Below are positions 11,310 to 23,130 of a stretch of 64,000 nucleotides of DNA, piece by piece. The stretch covers positions 275,917-339,916 of the forward strand of contig QANU01004276.1 of assembly GCA_003254905.1 (NCBI GenBank), in the 5' to 3' direction. Source of the stretch: Nissolia schottii (Eukaryota; Streptophyta; Magnoliopsida; Fabales; Fabaceae). The position numbers and the translations under genes were made by a program. Numbering within the stretch: the stretch's first letter is position 1; each line of letters starts with the position of its first letter. The notes beneath the pieces are model-generated. The model did no database searches. It was not told the origin of the DNA and was given only the letters and a program-made list of their open reading frames with translations.

Positions 11310-11829
11310 TTTATTAATATATAATTTATATTGCCTATATACTAAAATATTTTACATTAATAGTGTATCAAAATTAACATACTATGATAAATTAATTTAA
11401 CGCATAGTAATTTATATCCCCAAATCATTCTATGTGTTGCATCCATCAATATTTTGGTTATAATTATGCCATAGTATTTTTTTGCTCGTCTTACATCCAT
11501 GAAATTTGAAAATCTAATAAGAAATAGATCAAACTATTAAACTTTGCAATGATAACCATATATTATATGTTGTAATTTAAAGTTTTTGTGTATGAACATG
11601 TATGTGAATAGTGTCACATATTTAAAACAAAAACGTAAAGATCTAGTCACCTTTTCAATTAAAGCACAACACACACAAATATGATTTATTTATTTTTTTC
11701 TCTTTCTTTATTTTCTGCTTGCATATTTGCTTCTTATTTTACTAAGAAATTATATAAAAAAATATTTCTATATAAATTAATGTTTAATCCTTTAAAACTA
11801 TTCAAATTGTGGGTGGTCAACAGAAAAAA

Positions 11830-12189
11830 TTTAAGGTAGTTGCTTAATATGTTACTTAATTCATCAATTTTTTATAATTTTTACAACTAAATTCATCAAA
11901 TTCTGTAATCATTTCATGTTTTATATGATCGTAATAAATTTTTCATTAGTCAAATAATTGAAATAATCATCTTATAAGAGATTTAGAGGTTTGCGGACCA
12001 TTTGAGCTTACGATACACCTCTCTACAAATATTGTGTTGAACGTATTAGTTTATCACATTAGATCATATAATTCTTTAATATGTCATATAAGATCATAAA
12101 ATGATAGTAAAATTTAATGAATTTAATTATAAAAATTATTAAAAATAGATAAACTAAGAATACCCCCACAGGGCATATGAGAAACCATC
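11830..12189 (-). mobile_element. Foldback MITE, relative of the element at 59190-59579
   Basis: Reverse-complement similarity to the 59.2-kb element, including GATGGTTTCT at its outer end (12189) and an inner TATAAGAGATTTAGAGG block. The two halves can fold on each other. The left border is approximate and no target duplication was determined. Confidence 0.5.
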
Positions 12190-12339
12190 AAAATTTAAAC
12201 TACTTACCACACCTTTAAAACCACCGATTGTTTTTTAGCAAAGATAGAATTTCGTTCATTGTAAAATGTATCCATTGTCTGATTCATACCAATTTCTTCA
12301 TTAATTTGGTTTGGAGCTTTGGGCTAACTTATGCCCCTA

Positions 12340-12475
12340 ATTAAGTACAGTAAGTAACGGTGTTGTTTCTTGGTTTCAATTCAAAACTTATTGAGTCGTG
12401 AAAAAAATCCAAGTAAAATTCCGTTGCTTGAATTTTTCTGCCAAGTTTCACAGGAAATAACGCACACTACTGAAA
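12340..12475 (-). pseudogene. Relic of a peptide gene 5' flank
   Basis: Shows recognisable but diverged similarity to the region upstream of the start codons of peptide copies 1 and 3 (GTTTCTTGG-TTCAATTC, TTATTGAGTC-TGAAAAA, TTTTTCTGCC). No signal-peptide exon remains. It indicates a further lost copy in the cluster. Confidence 0.5.
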
Positions 12476-12479
12476 ATTA

Positions 12480-13075
12480 TGTATCCCAATGTTTTTCAAA
12501 GCATCGTATTGACTGGGAGTCGTCGAATTCTCTTGCCTAGCGAGGTAATGGACTCTCCATATAGGGCTGCTGCTGAGTTTGTTAGACAAGGATGTTAATG
12601 TTAGAAAACCTTAATGAATTTCTATAATTACAGGAGCATCCATATTAAACTACTAAGAAAATAAATATTAGATGTGTGAAAATATATTTGAATTCATAGC
12701 AATGATATGTGTGTATGAATCTTTGGTTATTAGTCTTCTTCGATAAAAATCTCTGAATTCTTGTTAGAGTTTGAGCATAACTCTTTTTATAGGAAAGGAG
12801 ATTACAAATCGATTTTGGTGTGTTGGGGACCAAAACATCATCATCTATTTATATTTAACAAATAGTGGAAAATTAGGCGGAACAACTTTTATCTATTTAG
12901 GGTCCAAACTCAATATATAGAATAACTTATTCACTTATTTAATTTCATTAAACATAAGTGAGATCGACGTATTTTAAGTCATAAAAATAGCTAATATGAT
13001 TATATACATAACTATATATATAGCCCAAAAAAATAGACTAAGGAAATATAATTATCTAACAATCTCTCACTTTAG

Positions 13076-13128
<53 letters not shown>

Positions 13129-13440
13129 CCTGCGATAATCATATCACAAAATAATCTTTAAGCGCACATCCGAATGATATTTATACTTAATTACTTAAAT
13201 AATTTGGTCCATCTAATATGTCAATGATGGAACTGCAACAACTTTCATCACATTAAAGTCACAATTAAACCACGATGATCATTATACTAATACTCAATAA
13301 AATAGATCAAATTTAAATGAGTAACATAAAAATTATATGAAAAATAATCTCATATATGTCTATTTTTAATTTGTCCAAAATCAAAAATGAATTCAAAATT
13401 ATGAACATTGCAAATAACATAATTGCAATATACATACACA
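12480..13440. repeat. AT-rich spacer with (TA)n microsatellite
   Basis: About 29 TA units at 13077-13135. The rest is AT-rich with no supported gene. Confidence 0.8.
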
Positions 13441-16136
13441 TATACACATGGGGTAAATTTTGACCCTACTTAGTCCAGTCCGATGCATGTTGGCCCACGG
13501 TGATTTTTCTGACAAAGCCTATATAAATACTTTAACTTTGACCAAAACTTAAAACTTAGTAGTCACAGACCCAAAGAACCATTAAATAACATTTTAATCC
13601 AGAAACTATTCAACCTTTAACGATAAATAATTTTAATCTTTTTAACCGACATGTTTTAATATTTCAATACAAATTAATTAAATATATACGTATCAAAACA
13701 AATTAATTAAATATATGACCAAAGGTACAATTTGTTTTTTTAAATGGGGTACCAAGGAGATTTTGGGTGAGGAGGAAATTTGAATCCTATTATTTTGAGA
13801 CGAAATATGACAAAGTCATGTATAGGAAATTCTCTCCATCCATTCTTATTAAAATGGATATCAAGTTTTGACAAATCATCAATAAAATTGAAAGATCATT
13901 TAACTTTATTTTTATTAAACAAAGGGTCACCAATTAAGAAGGGCACATAGACACGGGGGCATAATACGACACGCGATACACTAATTTTAAAATTTTATAA
14001 AATATAGAGACTACATATATAAATATAAAATTAAATATTTATTTATAATAAATTTTTAATAGTTTTATTGATTGATATTAAACTATTAATTTTTAATATT
14101 GTTTAAATTCCTTTCAAAATATATGGAATATTCAAGACATCAAGTGTTAATATTTACTAATTTTTAAGAGTCTATATTATTATAAATTATTTAATTTTTA
14201 AAATATTTTTTTATTCAAACACAACATGAACACAGCTTAAAAAGCTCTCGGATATAGTTTGGATATGACTAATAATGAATTTTTTAGACACTTTCAGATA
14301 CATACAATAGAGTGTCAGACAAATTTTTTCACGTATTGATGCCCACAATATATTAGACACGAGAACACATGAGTATAGTAAAGAATATGTACTTCCTAGG
14401 TCACCAACAACCCGTTTTCCTCCTTCTCTCTCCCTCTTCCATGTCTCTACTTCTCTGTCTTCTTCATCACCATCCCGCCATGAAAAATGGATAGGGTCGG
14501 GGTGGGCAGTGTCGTTGCTACAAGAGGATTGCATGGCAGCTTTAGTGGTGGGATAAGAGAAGAGCTTCGGTAACAAAAATGTTCTCAGACCTTCTCACAT
14601 GGCCGCCGTAAAAAATAAATGAAAAAAAAAACCAGTGTTTTTTCATTCAGCTTAACTAAATGTTAATTCTAATTTTGTTTATTAATATGTATTTATACAA
14701 ATAACATAAGAGAAAATCGTAAAATTTTGACATGCGTTATTTATATATTACGCCACATCTACGAGTTAAACTTTAAATTGATCAGAAAGACTAATTGTGA
14801 TAATTATTATAGTGTAATGATCTAATTAAAAGATTATAAGTTGGCAATGTTTATTATTTGTAATTTTGTAATTCAGTAAAAGTTTGAAGATCTAATTAAA
14901 AATTTTAAAAGTCAGAGGTGCCCATCAATTTACAACTAAATTAAAGTGCAAGAAGTGTGAACGTTATCTTTTCTTTTGTTTTAAAAAAGAATATTATAAT
15001 TTATATGAAATTTTCTCCCATCTTAGCCAAATTAAGCCACTAGGCATGACGTATTATTTATGAAAGTTGAAAATACAAGAGTGTAATGTTTGATAAATTG
15101 ATAATATAAAACAATACAGAACCATTGACCTCATCTCATAAGATAAAAAAAGGTAAATCAAACAAAGTATATATAATTAAATAAACTGAATGAAAATGAG
15201 ACTAATTTTTATGCCCTAAAATTTTTAAATGGTTTTACACTGCTACTTAATTATGATAAGCTATAAGACTCAATTATTTTTTATGTGACAATAAATAGTT
15301 AAATAACAGTGTAAAAGTTCATTCTTCAAAATTAATCTCAACTGTAATTAGGATAAGCATTGTTATCCTAGCTTTATGAATGATTTAACTTCCAGCCTCA
15401 GGCTTCAATCCAGGCTGTGGACCAGGAGCAAACAACGGGGGAGGAGGAGGGCTCTGCATGGGACCAAGCTTCCTCATCTCCAACCTTTCTGCAGTGCCAC
15501 CAAAATGTGATCTTGTCATAATAATTGTTTACATGATCTTTGATCGCAAGTATTATGTAAAAATCAACATAAGAAATTTCATTCTCGTTTTCAAAGAGAC
15601 AGACCTGCATGAACTTGTGCCAAATTGGTGAAAAGAGCGCTGGCGATCAATGCAAACACAATGAGAAATTGACAAAGGGAAGAGAGACCCATCTCCTCTT
15701 GCAAGTAACGCTGCCCGTTTCTTGGATTCAATTCCAATTTATTGAGTCCTGAAAAATCGAAGTCGTATTCTGCTCGAAATTCTAGTGTTTTATTGATATA
15801 TTGACTTTTGGAGTCATCATATTCTTTTCTCTGAATTTTCTGCCCAGCTCAACGGAAAAACCACGCTACTAAAAGGGGAAAAAAGAAATGTAGCTAGTTC
15901 TTTTCTTCTTCTTCTTCTTTTTTTTTGAAAAAAAAATGAATTTCTTAGATGTGAACCAGTATTTTAGTGAGTGAAAATATCTTATTTTTATTCATCCGTG
16001 CTTTTAAAATAATAAGGGTTTTAGTCAAATAATAAAAAGTTCTTGCTTGTCTTCTCTGAATTTAAGCCGTACATTAATAAGAAATATCTTATCTAAAATT
16101 TTTTTATTAAAACAATAAAAAATTGAAACTGTAATA
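13440..16136. repeat. Segmental duplication containing peptide copy 3
   Basis: Collinear with 1385-3060: shared blocks around CCGATGCATGTTGGCCCA (13480), GAAAGACTAATTGTGA (14784 and 1979), CTAGGCATGACG (15042 and 2229), and near identity from the peptide exon 2 through the 5' flank (15410-16136 versus 2330-3060). The 13440 block is longer because of insertions, including about 250 bp at 15140-15400. Confidence 0.8.
15385..15692 (-). CDS. Small secreted peptide precursor, copy 3 (63 aa, divergent tail)
   Basis: Minus-strand exons 15692-15605 and 15488-15385 with a 116-bp phase-1 GT-AG intron. Residues 1-50 match copy 1 except for one conservative change (Ile to Val at position 27): signal peptide, ERLEMRKLG segment, five prolines and LFA. 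After a shared APGP the sequences part. Copy 1 ends GTGHR, while copy 3 continues QPGLKPEAGS to its own stop. The break in DNA similarity coincides with about 250 bp of extra sequence at 15140-15400 that supplies the new end codons. If the mature peptide lies in the tail, as in CEP and PIP families, this gene makes a different peptide from the same leader. Confidence 0.72.
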
Positions 16137-16290
16137 AGAGAGACCCATCTCCTCTCCTCAAACTAACTCTGAATGGTACTCTAGCAAAGTAATGCTGCCC
16201 CTACATTTCTTGTATTCAATTCCAATTTATTGAGTTTTCTGTGAAAAGTCCAAGTCGTCACCTATTGCTCCAAATTCTAATGTCATATTA
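16137..16290 (-). pseudogene. Truncated fourth peptide copy (start codon and 5' flank)
   Basis: Immediately beyond the duplicated flank of copy 3, the words AGAGAGACCCATCTCCTC and then TTCAATTCCAATTTATTGAG reappear. These are the start-codon context and upstream region of another peptide gene. Only the first four or five codons remain. Confidence 0.65.
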
Positions 16291-17314
16291 ATTTACATAT
16301 TTAACTAATAAATTAATTTACATATTAATTTACACATTTTCAAGAATGATATTTTAAGAAACAAAATAGAAAATAAAATATTAAGTACTATTCATCAAAA
16401 ATATGTAAATTAATTTGTAAGCTGAATTTTTTATGTCTCAAAAGCATTATTCTAATGTCACTAGTGCTAGTGTATTTTGAATACAAAACGCGTGGACCTT
16501 CCAAAAATGAGACTGGGTCTGGATTCTACACTAGTTATAGAATAGTTGTCAAGACAATGGACTATAGGCCTATTCTATTACCGGGAATGCCGGCTACAAC
16601 ATAATTCTTATTTCTGAATTGACCAAAATATAACAAAAATCCCTAATAATGCTTTTATTCTATTGAGTTGTAAGCAAGGTTCAAAGATTCATTGAATAGT
16701 GAAACTAATGTCTTAGCTCATTGCCCATCACAAATAGGCAAATACTTTCATCACCAATAGGCAAATACTTTTCTTCTTGTTTTGTAACGAAGTTAGGAAA
16801 AGTAGAAACGCTACGTGTGTCAACAGGATTTGCATCAAATGTTATTTATTTTGGGATGCAAAATCTAAATTGCAAACTCCCAAACATAGGACTCTTCAAA
16901 GTTAAGGGAATGAATTTACCCTATAATTCATCTATCGTACAAGTCTCTCGAATTATATAATTTAGATTGAATGTTCCACATCAAAGGTTATACAGAACTC
17001 AAGAAAGCATTTAACTAATAAGTTTGCTTATTTGATTGGCCTTCCGCTCATAAATTTTTAATAACTTTAGTTTAATTTCTAGTTTTTTTAGTTGGTAAAT
17101 CATCTCTGAGTATCTCATTAAGTATTTAGTAAGTCTGGATTGAAGAATGCCTTTTGCTCTATCTTAAATTTTTAGAGGAAAAAAAAAGGAACACTAAATG
17201 AAGCCCCTCAACTACTACATATATATTTTTCTTGTTACAACACTTGAAATTGGGTTTATAGAAAACAGTAACTTGAATGTACCTAAATAGAGCATCAGAG
17301 GGGGAAGCTCATAC

Positions 17315-17357
<43 letters not shown>

Positions 17358-18482
17358 AGGATTAACGCTATACTAGTACTAAGCAGCTAGCATTGTTTTG
17401 TGTTAATCACGTTACTCTTCCCTATAGTTGCTCTCTTGGGTTGTGTTCTTCATAAGCAGACCCTCGTGCGTCAGGGGATGGCCAACCCCAAAGGGACAAA
17501 AAAACCTGAGATTACACCTTCTGCTCTGTTGCGTTTATAACCAGCCAACCAATTCAAGCTGTAACTTTGCAACATTAGCGCAAGTATCAAAGTTCAGCAC
17601 GTGCATGTGCTTTGTTCGATCCACTAGGTTTAATTACGTAAAGTGTCTTGGGTCTGTGCAGTGCAGATAACCCATATTACCTGATGGCTTTCAACTTCGA
17701 TCGATAACACATTGAGTGTTATTGAAAGACGAGTGCCTCTTTCATGCAACTTGTACTAAAAATCCATAGGTTTTGCATTGCACCCAAATAGACAAAATTA
17801 ACACCAATAATTTCCTCACATTTCCGTACTTGGTTATAGCAGGGGTGATTCATTATGGATCCGGCCACATATTTTGAAGATGATACGTACGCTTGGACCA
17901 TGTTGCATAAATTAATTAGTCCGTGACATTTTTATCGTTAACCATCTCAAAAGTGAATACCTACCTACCTTCATTCGGGCCACTCATATTATGCAAATTA
18001 ACAAAATCTCACAAAAAAGAAAGAGGGCAGAATACTCAGCATTGAAAAAGCAAAAAAGAGGCACCGTATCCCTAAATATAAGCCAACAAGGGTTGAAGTG
18101 TGATGGATCCTGGCTCGGTCACTTTACGTCTTTATTTATTGATGTCTCTCATTTGACCTATATTTATAAAAGGAATATTAATTATTTGTATTTATAATGA
18201 GTCAGTGTTTCATGTTTATATACAATAATATTAATTAATAGTGGGTTCTTTAGATCCTGGTTTGGGAGAAGGTGGGATGGAAGCAAAATGCAACGGTCCC
18301 CAACACCGTTTTGGCCAACTAGGCCTCTCTAACCTTGGTGCGTGTATAAACAGGCAATAATAAGAAACCCCCTTGAGACGCTTATATATCACTTATTCTA
18401 ACATGAATATATAAATATGAAAAGGTAGAATCATAGGTGGTGAGACTCCATTCAGTGAAAGACAGAGCAGAGTGAGTGAGTG
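16291..18482. other. Intergenic region before the PB1 gene
   Basis: AT-rich, with a (TA)n tract at 17320-17355. Short frames at 16721-16960 and 17428-17670 have no recognisable features and I do not call them. TATA-like words near 18381-18393 and 18408-18416, 70-100 bases before the PB1 start, may be its promoter. Confidence 0.5.
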
Positions 18483-20125
18483 ATGGATGCACCACCCCTA
18501 AACCACCATGAGCCAACAGCGGACCAAATAACAGAGGATCCGCCGCTCCTCCCTCAGGTCCCGGGCGCCAAGCTCCGGCTCATGTGCAGCTACGGCGGGC
18601 ACATAATGCCGCGGGCGCACGACAAGTCCCTAACGTACGTGGGCGGTGACACCCGCATGGTGGCGGTGGAGCGGCACACCTCCCTGAAGGAACTGTGCAT
18701 CCGCCTGTCCCGCACGCTCCTCCAGGGAAGGGCATTCACTCTCAAGTACCAGCTCCCAAACGAGGACCTCGACAATCTCATCAGCGTCACCACCGACGAC
18801 GATCTGGAGAACATGATCCAAGAGTACGGGCGCCTGCAGGCGGCTTATTCCAACAGGCCTTCCCGCCTCAGGGTGTTCCTCTTCTCCTCCAAGCTTGACA
18901 CCGCCGTTTCCATGGGGCCCCTCCTCGACGATGCCAACTCCGACACGTGGTTCGTTGACGCTCTCAACAACTCTGGGATTCTGGATCGCGTTGTCTCGGA
19001 TTCGGCTGCTGTGGAGTCCCTGGTGAGCCTTGATGCAGATGCAGATGCAGATGCTGTTGCTGTTGCTGCTGGCGGCAGCAACAAGACGAAGGAGGAGGAG
19101 GACGGTGGGAGCAGGCTGCAGCTTGTGATGGAGGAGCAGTTTGCCCAATTGACCTTTGGGAATAGTGCTGCTGCGACTCATGTAATGGTCTCTCGTGATG
19201 ATGATACATCATCGTCATCATGCCATCAACCTCCTCCTCCTGCTCCTGCTGCTGCTGCTGGACACGGGAAGCCCCCTTTGCCCTTGCAGCTCGTGCACCC
19301 GCCAAGGGCTCCTGCTTCTTTTGGTTTGCCTTCTCCTGATTCTGTTGCTAGGTATATATATTCCTTGTTTCTGCCACCATTTTTGTTTTAATTTGGTAAT
19401 GCTAGTATGTATATGGTTCTGAATTGCTTCTTTCTTTTTGGTTGCTCAGTGATAGCAGTATTGCATCTGCAAATTCTTTGTCAAAGGGGGTTTACTATCA
19501 AGAACAACAGCAGCAAAGGGAACAAGTTCAGGATTCTACTTACACCTTACCCCAACAACAGCAACACTTTGTTTACATCCACCAGCAGCACCACAACAAC
19601 CCTGCATCCACAGCATCCTACTACCCAGTTTATCATGCCCCACCAACACCATCACTTCATCATCATCATCATCAGCAGCAGCAGCAGCAGTATCCAGCAG
19701 TTTATGTTATGCCTGTAGGCCCCACACAACCGTACGCCATGACTATGCAATCCAATATGATACCTCATGACCCCAATGCGGTAGCATACAAGGATGCCAC
19801 TCCACCAATTAATTACCCCCCCACTAAGTTAGTTAGCACCTCAGCTTTGCCTGACTTGGCTCCAAAGGCGGCATCAACTCCTCCTCCTCCTCCTCCTGCT
19901 GCTGCATTTGTTCAAATACCTTCCAATCAGTATGTGGCTTTGCCCACTGCTACTAATTATGGCTATGATCAATATGGCGGTGGACCTACATCACAACAAC
20001 AAGAGCAAGTACAAGTATATTACACACAACAGCAATCAAGTGCTTCTCAGTACCAATCCATGACCCCAGCAGCTGCAGCTGCAGCACTATCCGATGTTTC
20101 TATACAATTCCCTGTGGACAGCTAG
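18483..20125 (+). CDS. PB1 domain-containing protein (514 aa, two exons)
   Basis: Exons 18483-19351 and 19450-20125, with a 98-bp GT-AG intron in phase 2; 514 aa. The start is the ATG at 18483; the preceding GTG is not a plant start. Residues about 30-133 form a PB1 domain (a ubiquitin-like fold for protein-protein pairing). It starts with the basic strand KLRLMCSYGGHIMPR and ends with the acidic NEDLDNLISVTTDDDLENM segment (OPCA-type), so both interaction faces appear present. Two low-complexity regions follow: an Asp-Ala/Val-Ala repeat and Pro/Ala runs in exon 1, and a Gln/His/Tyr/Pro-rich, prion-like half in exon 2. This layout matches the plant octicosapeptide/Phox/Bem1p family with a disordered C-terminus. 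No kinase domain, so it is probably a scaffold. Function not inferable further. Confidence 0.9.
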
Positions 20126-23100
20126 CATTCAGCAGCCACTATAAAACCATTTCTGGTGATCAAGGCATAACATTTTCGGGGTTAGTTGGACTTCTTGTTC
20201 ATTCTTTTATCTATATGAAAACACGAATCTAGTGTAAGATCATGCCATGTTATTGCGAAGCCAGCTTTTCTGGTATTATATATATGGGCCACCAGTAATT
20301 CAGTTGAATTCAATAAGGCAATCTACTATACTGCCATTAGCTTTATGAAGGCCCTTTTTATTCTTCTCTCTGTTGCCTTTCGTTCTGAAAATACATTATG
20401 ATTTTTTTGGATTTCAGAGCCACATTTATTTTTGTGTTCGTTCAGGTTAACAGAAACATCAGATTTCTGAAAACTCAAGTGCTTGTCCTGTTCTGAACAC
20501 ACACAATCTAAGCTAGCTGAAGTAAACAATTATATATGTGCACTGCACGGTCAATTAGTACATAAAGCTGGTTTTGAGTTAATTTAATCAAGATAGTTCC
20601 GAAAGGTTAAACGTAATTGATGATTCACCACACTACTAGCATCAAGATTCATAAGTTGTAACCAAACAACAAATTGAAAAAGAATCAACATGAGGCATAG
20701 ATGGGTACGGGTGCTCTGACATTTATATTATTATTGGGGCATCAAGGGAATCTATGAACGTGCATTGGAGCGACCCGAAGAACATGTTATGCCTCGCTAC
20801 TTTAACATGTACTACTGAGTGGACTCGGATAATTTCTTAATATAAGCAATTAAGCATATACACGAGTTGTAGTTTGCTAATAATGATCAACAGATAGAGC
20901 ACCATTTACTCTCACTAAATTTGTGGAATAATGCAAAGAGAGTGTATGTTATGGGTTCAACCCTGCAAATGCATATTCCCTTTGGCTTCCTCACTTCCAC
21001 TCTCACTCTAGTGACTCACTCTTTTTGTAATACTCGGTTTGCTTTTGGAATCAACCTTCCTTTTGCGTATGGTTGTTTGGACAAGTTATGTTTGAGCTGA
21101 TGTGATCTCTATTTTTTTAGTGTCTCGATTACTTATGACAATAATGTTATTTGGACTACTAAAAAGGTTTAGACGTTTATGCATTTTTAATGGTTCAAAT
21201 AACACTACTCTTGCTTGGGGCAACTTTGAGATAATCATACACATATCTTTGTGAGTGTGGTTGTCCCAAATTATTGTCTTCGTAATATTACGTATTATTC
21301 ATTCATATATTTCGATAACTATTTTTTGGGTTTTGTTAAGTGTATGATTAAAGAAGCAAAAATTGTAAGTTTAAAAGTTTTTAATATAGTAAATATCATT
21401 TAAAAATATACAAATCTTAAATTTTTAATAAAAATTTACTACATCTAATTCTTAATGTTAAACATCTTGAATGAACGAGTAAAACTGTAAAAGGACACAA
21501 CAATGACTACAGAGAAAATACAGAGAACAAGAAATAATAGAATTGTATTATGAGAGTTGTGTTACTTTACATAGGAGGCTAAGCCTATTTATAGGCTGAA
21601 GACTCAACGGCCAAAACACAACGACCAAAAATAAATTACAATCAATNCAGTATTTTTATTAATATTATAATATATAACTAAATGATTGATGGCATATCAA
21701 AATTTAATCACGTAACAATTTTTCAATAAGAATACGAATTTTCTAGGCAAGGTTGACTAGAGCACATTGTTTTCACTAACATCAATTGAATTTGAAACCC
21801 TAATCCATGTGCATTTACAGCTCTGTGCAGCGAACTAAGCTTTAAATGGAGCATGTTTATACTCCATTAATTAATTAATTTTCTATTAAAAATTATATAG
21901 CGAAAACTTTCTATAAAGAATTGTTTATTAGCAACAAATAAATAGTTTACATAAAAACTAATCTAAATTAAACACACTTGATCTATGTAGGAAAATTAAT
22001 TAATTAATTAATGGTACAGGACAAAAGACCAAATATAAAGGAGGACTAACCTTACCATTTTTTATTATCATTTTTAAAATAAAACTTTATTTAAAATTAA
22101 TTATCATTTATTTAGATTAATCACAATTTCAATTTTTCAAAACTTGAAATTCTATCTCACTTCTTGCCGATAAGAAACTCACGCCCCAACTTTCATTTAC
22201 AATTAATGCTATTGGTAATCCATCCATCTTCTTCTAGTAATAACAAAAACTAATGGAACTTATGTTATTTTATCCATTATAAATAATCATCCAAATAGTA
22301 CACGATACTATCACTCTTTGAAAGGAAAAAAGAAAAGAAGTAATGACATCCCATTTTATTTTATTTTGTTTGACTAGTTAAAGAGGGAGGAAAAGATGAG
22401 AGTGCCTCTCATTTTTTATATTTTGACAAATTTGCGTATAAGAATTAAGATAAAAAAAATAAGACTTTCAATTGCTTTTAATAAAAACAAAAAATAGCAG
22501 ATTAGTTGACCCTACTAGTATACAAGTATCATCATTATCGGTTGATGATCCATCATAATTTCCTCTTACATGATGATTACATCAATTACATCAATAACAG
22601 ACTGACACTAATTTGGTGCTGAATGAGGAAAGAACCAAAATGGACATTGTTTTTTGGTAGGATCTGATAAGATAGATTCATCAACCCCCCCCCCCCCCCC
22701 CTTCCGTAACGGTTGGACTTTATTAGTAGAGACAGTTCCGTTAGAAGCAACCGCCAGAAATCATAAGTTTTGAGTGGTGGTCCATTGCTTTCGGTATCAG
22801 CCGCCACCATATAACAATTAATTCGCAGCATATACATAGATGCCAAACATGCTAGAATCAGATTGCTTTCAACACTGCCCTCCTCCTCACTCCTCACTCC
22901 TCACTCCTCACTCCCCACTCAAGAGAGAGAAATTCAATTCTTAAATTACAACATACATGTTTTTTTTTTCTTTTAGGCGCAAGAGTCATAACTGTACTGC
23001 TGCTCGTGTTGTGCGTGTCTAATTCAACGCTCTTCTTACCCACTTCACTAAAAAGGTGCCAACTTTGCCACTTTCCCTCCCTTTACATGCTTCATGCTTC

Positions 23101-23130
23101 TTCCACCTTCAACTTCTTCAAAGTTCAACC
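20126..23130. other. Intergenic region between PB1 and MURG genes
   Basis: No gene recognised. Contains an N at 21647 and a C17 run at 22685-22701. A CT-rich stretch with a short direct repeat (CTCCTCACTC repeated) at about 22880-22920 may be promoter or 5' UTR of the MURG gene. The B-box-like GGGTTCAACCC at 20951 is not part of a tRNA fold. Confidence 0.5.

Noticed and set aside
14211..14576. 121-codon minus-strand frame
   Set aside because: No domain or signal, low-complexity Arg/Glu run, and no splice or promoter support; probably chance.
20940..20962. B-box-like GGGTTCAACCC suggesting a tRNA
   Set aside because: No A box, no acceptor pairing and no cloverleaf in the surrounding 90 bases.
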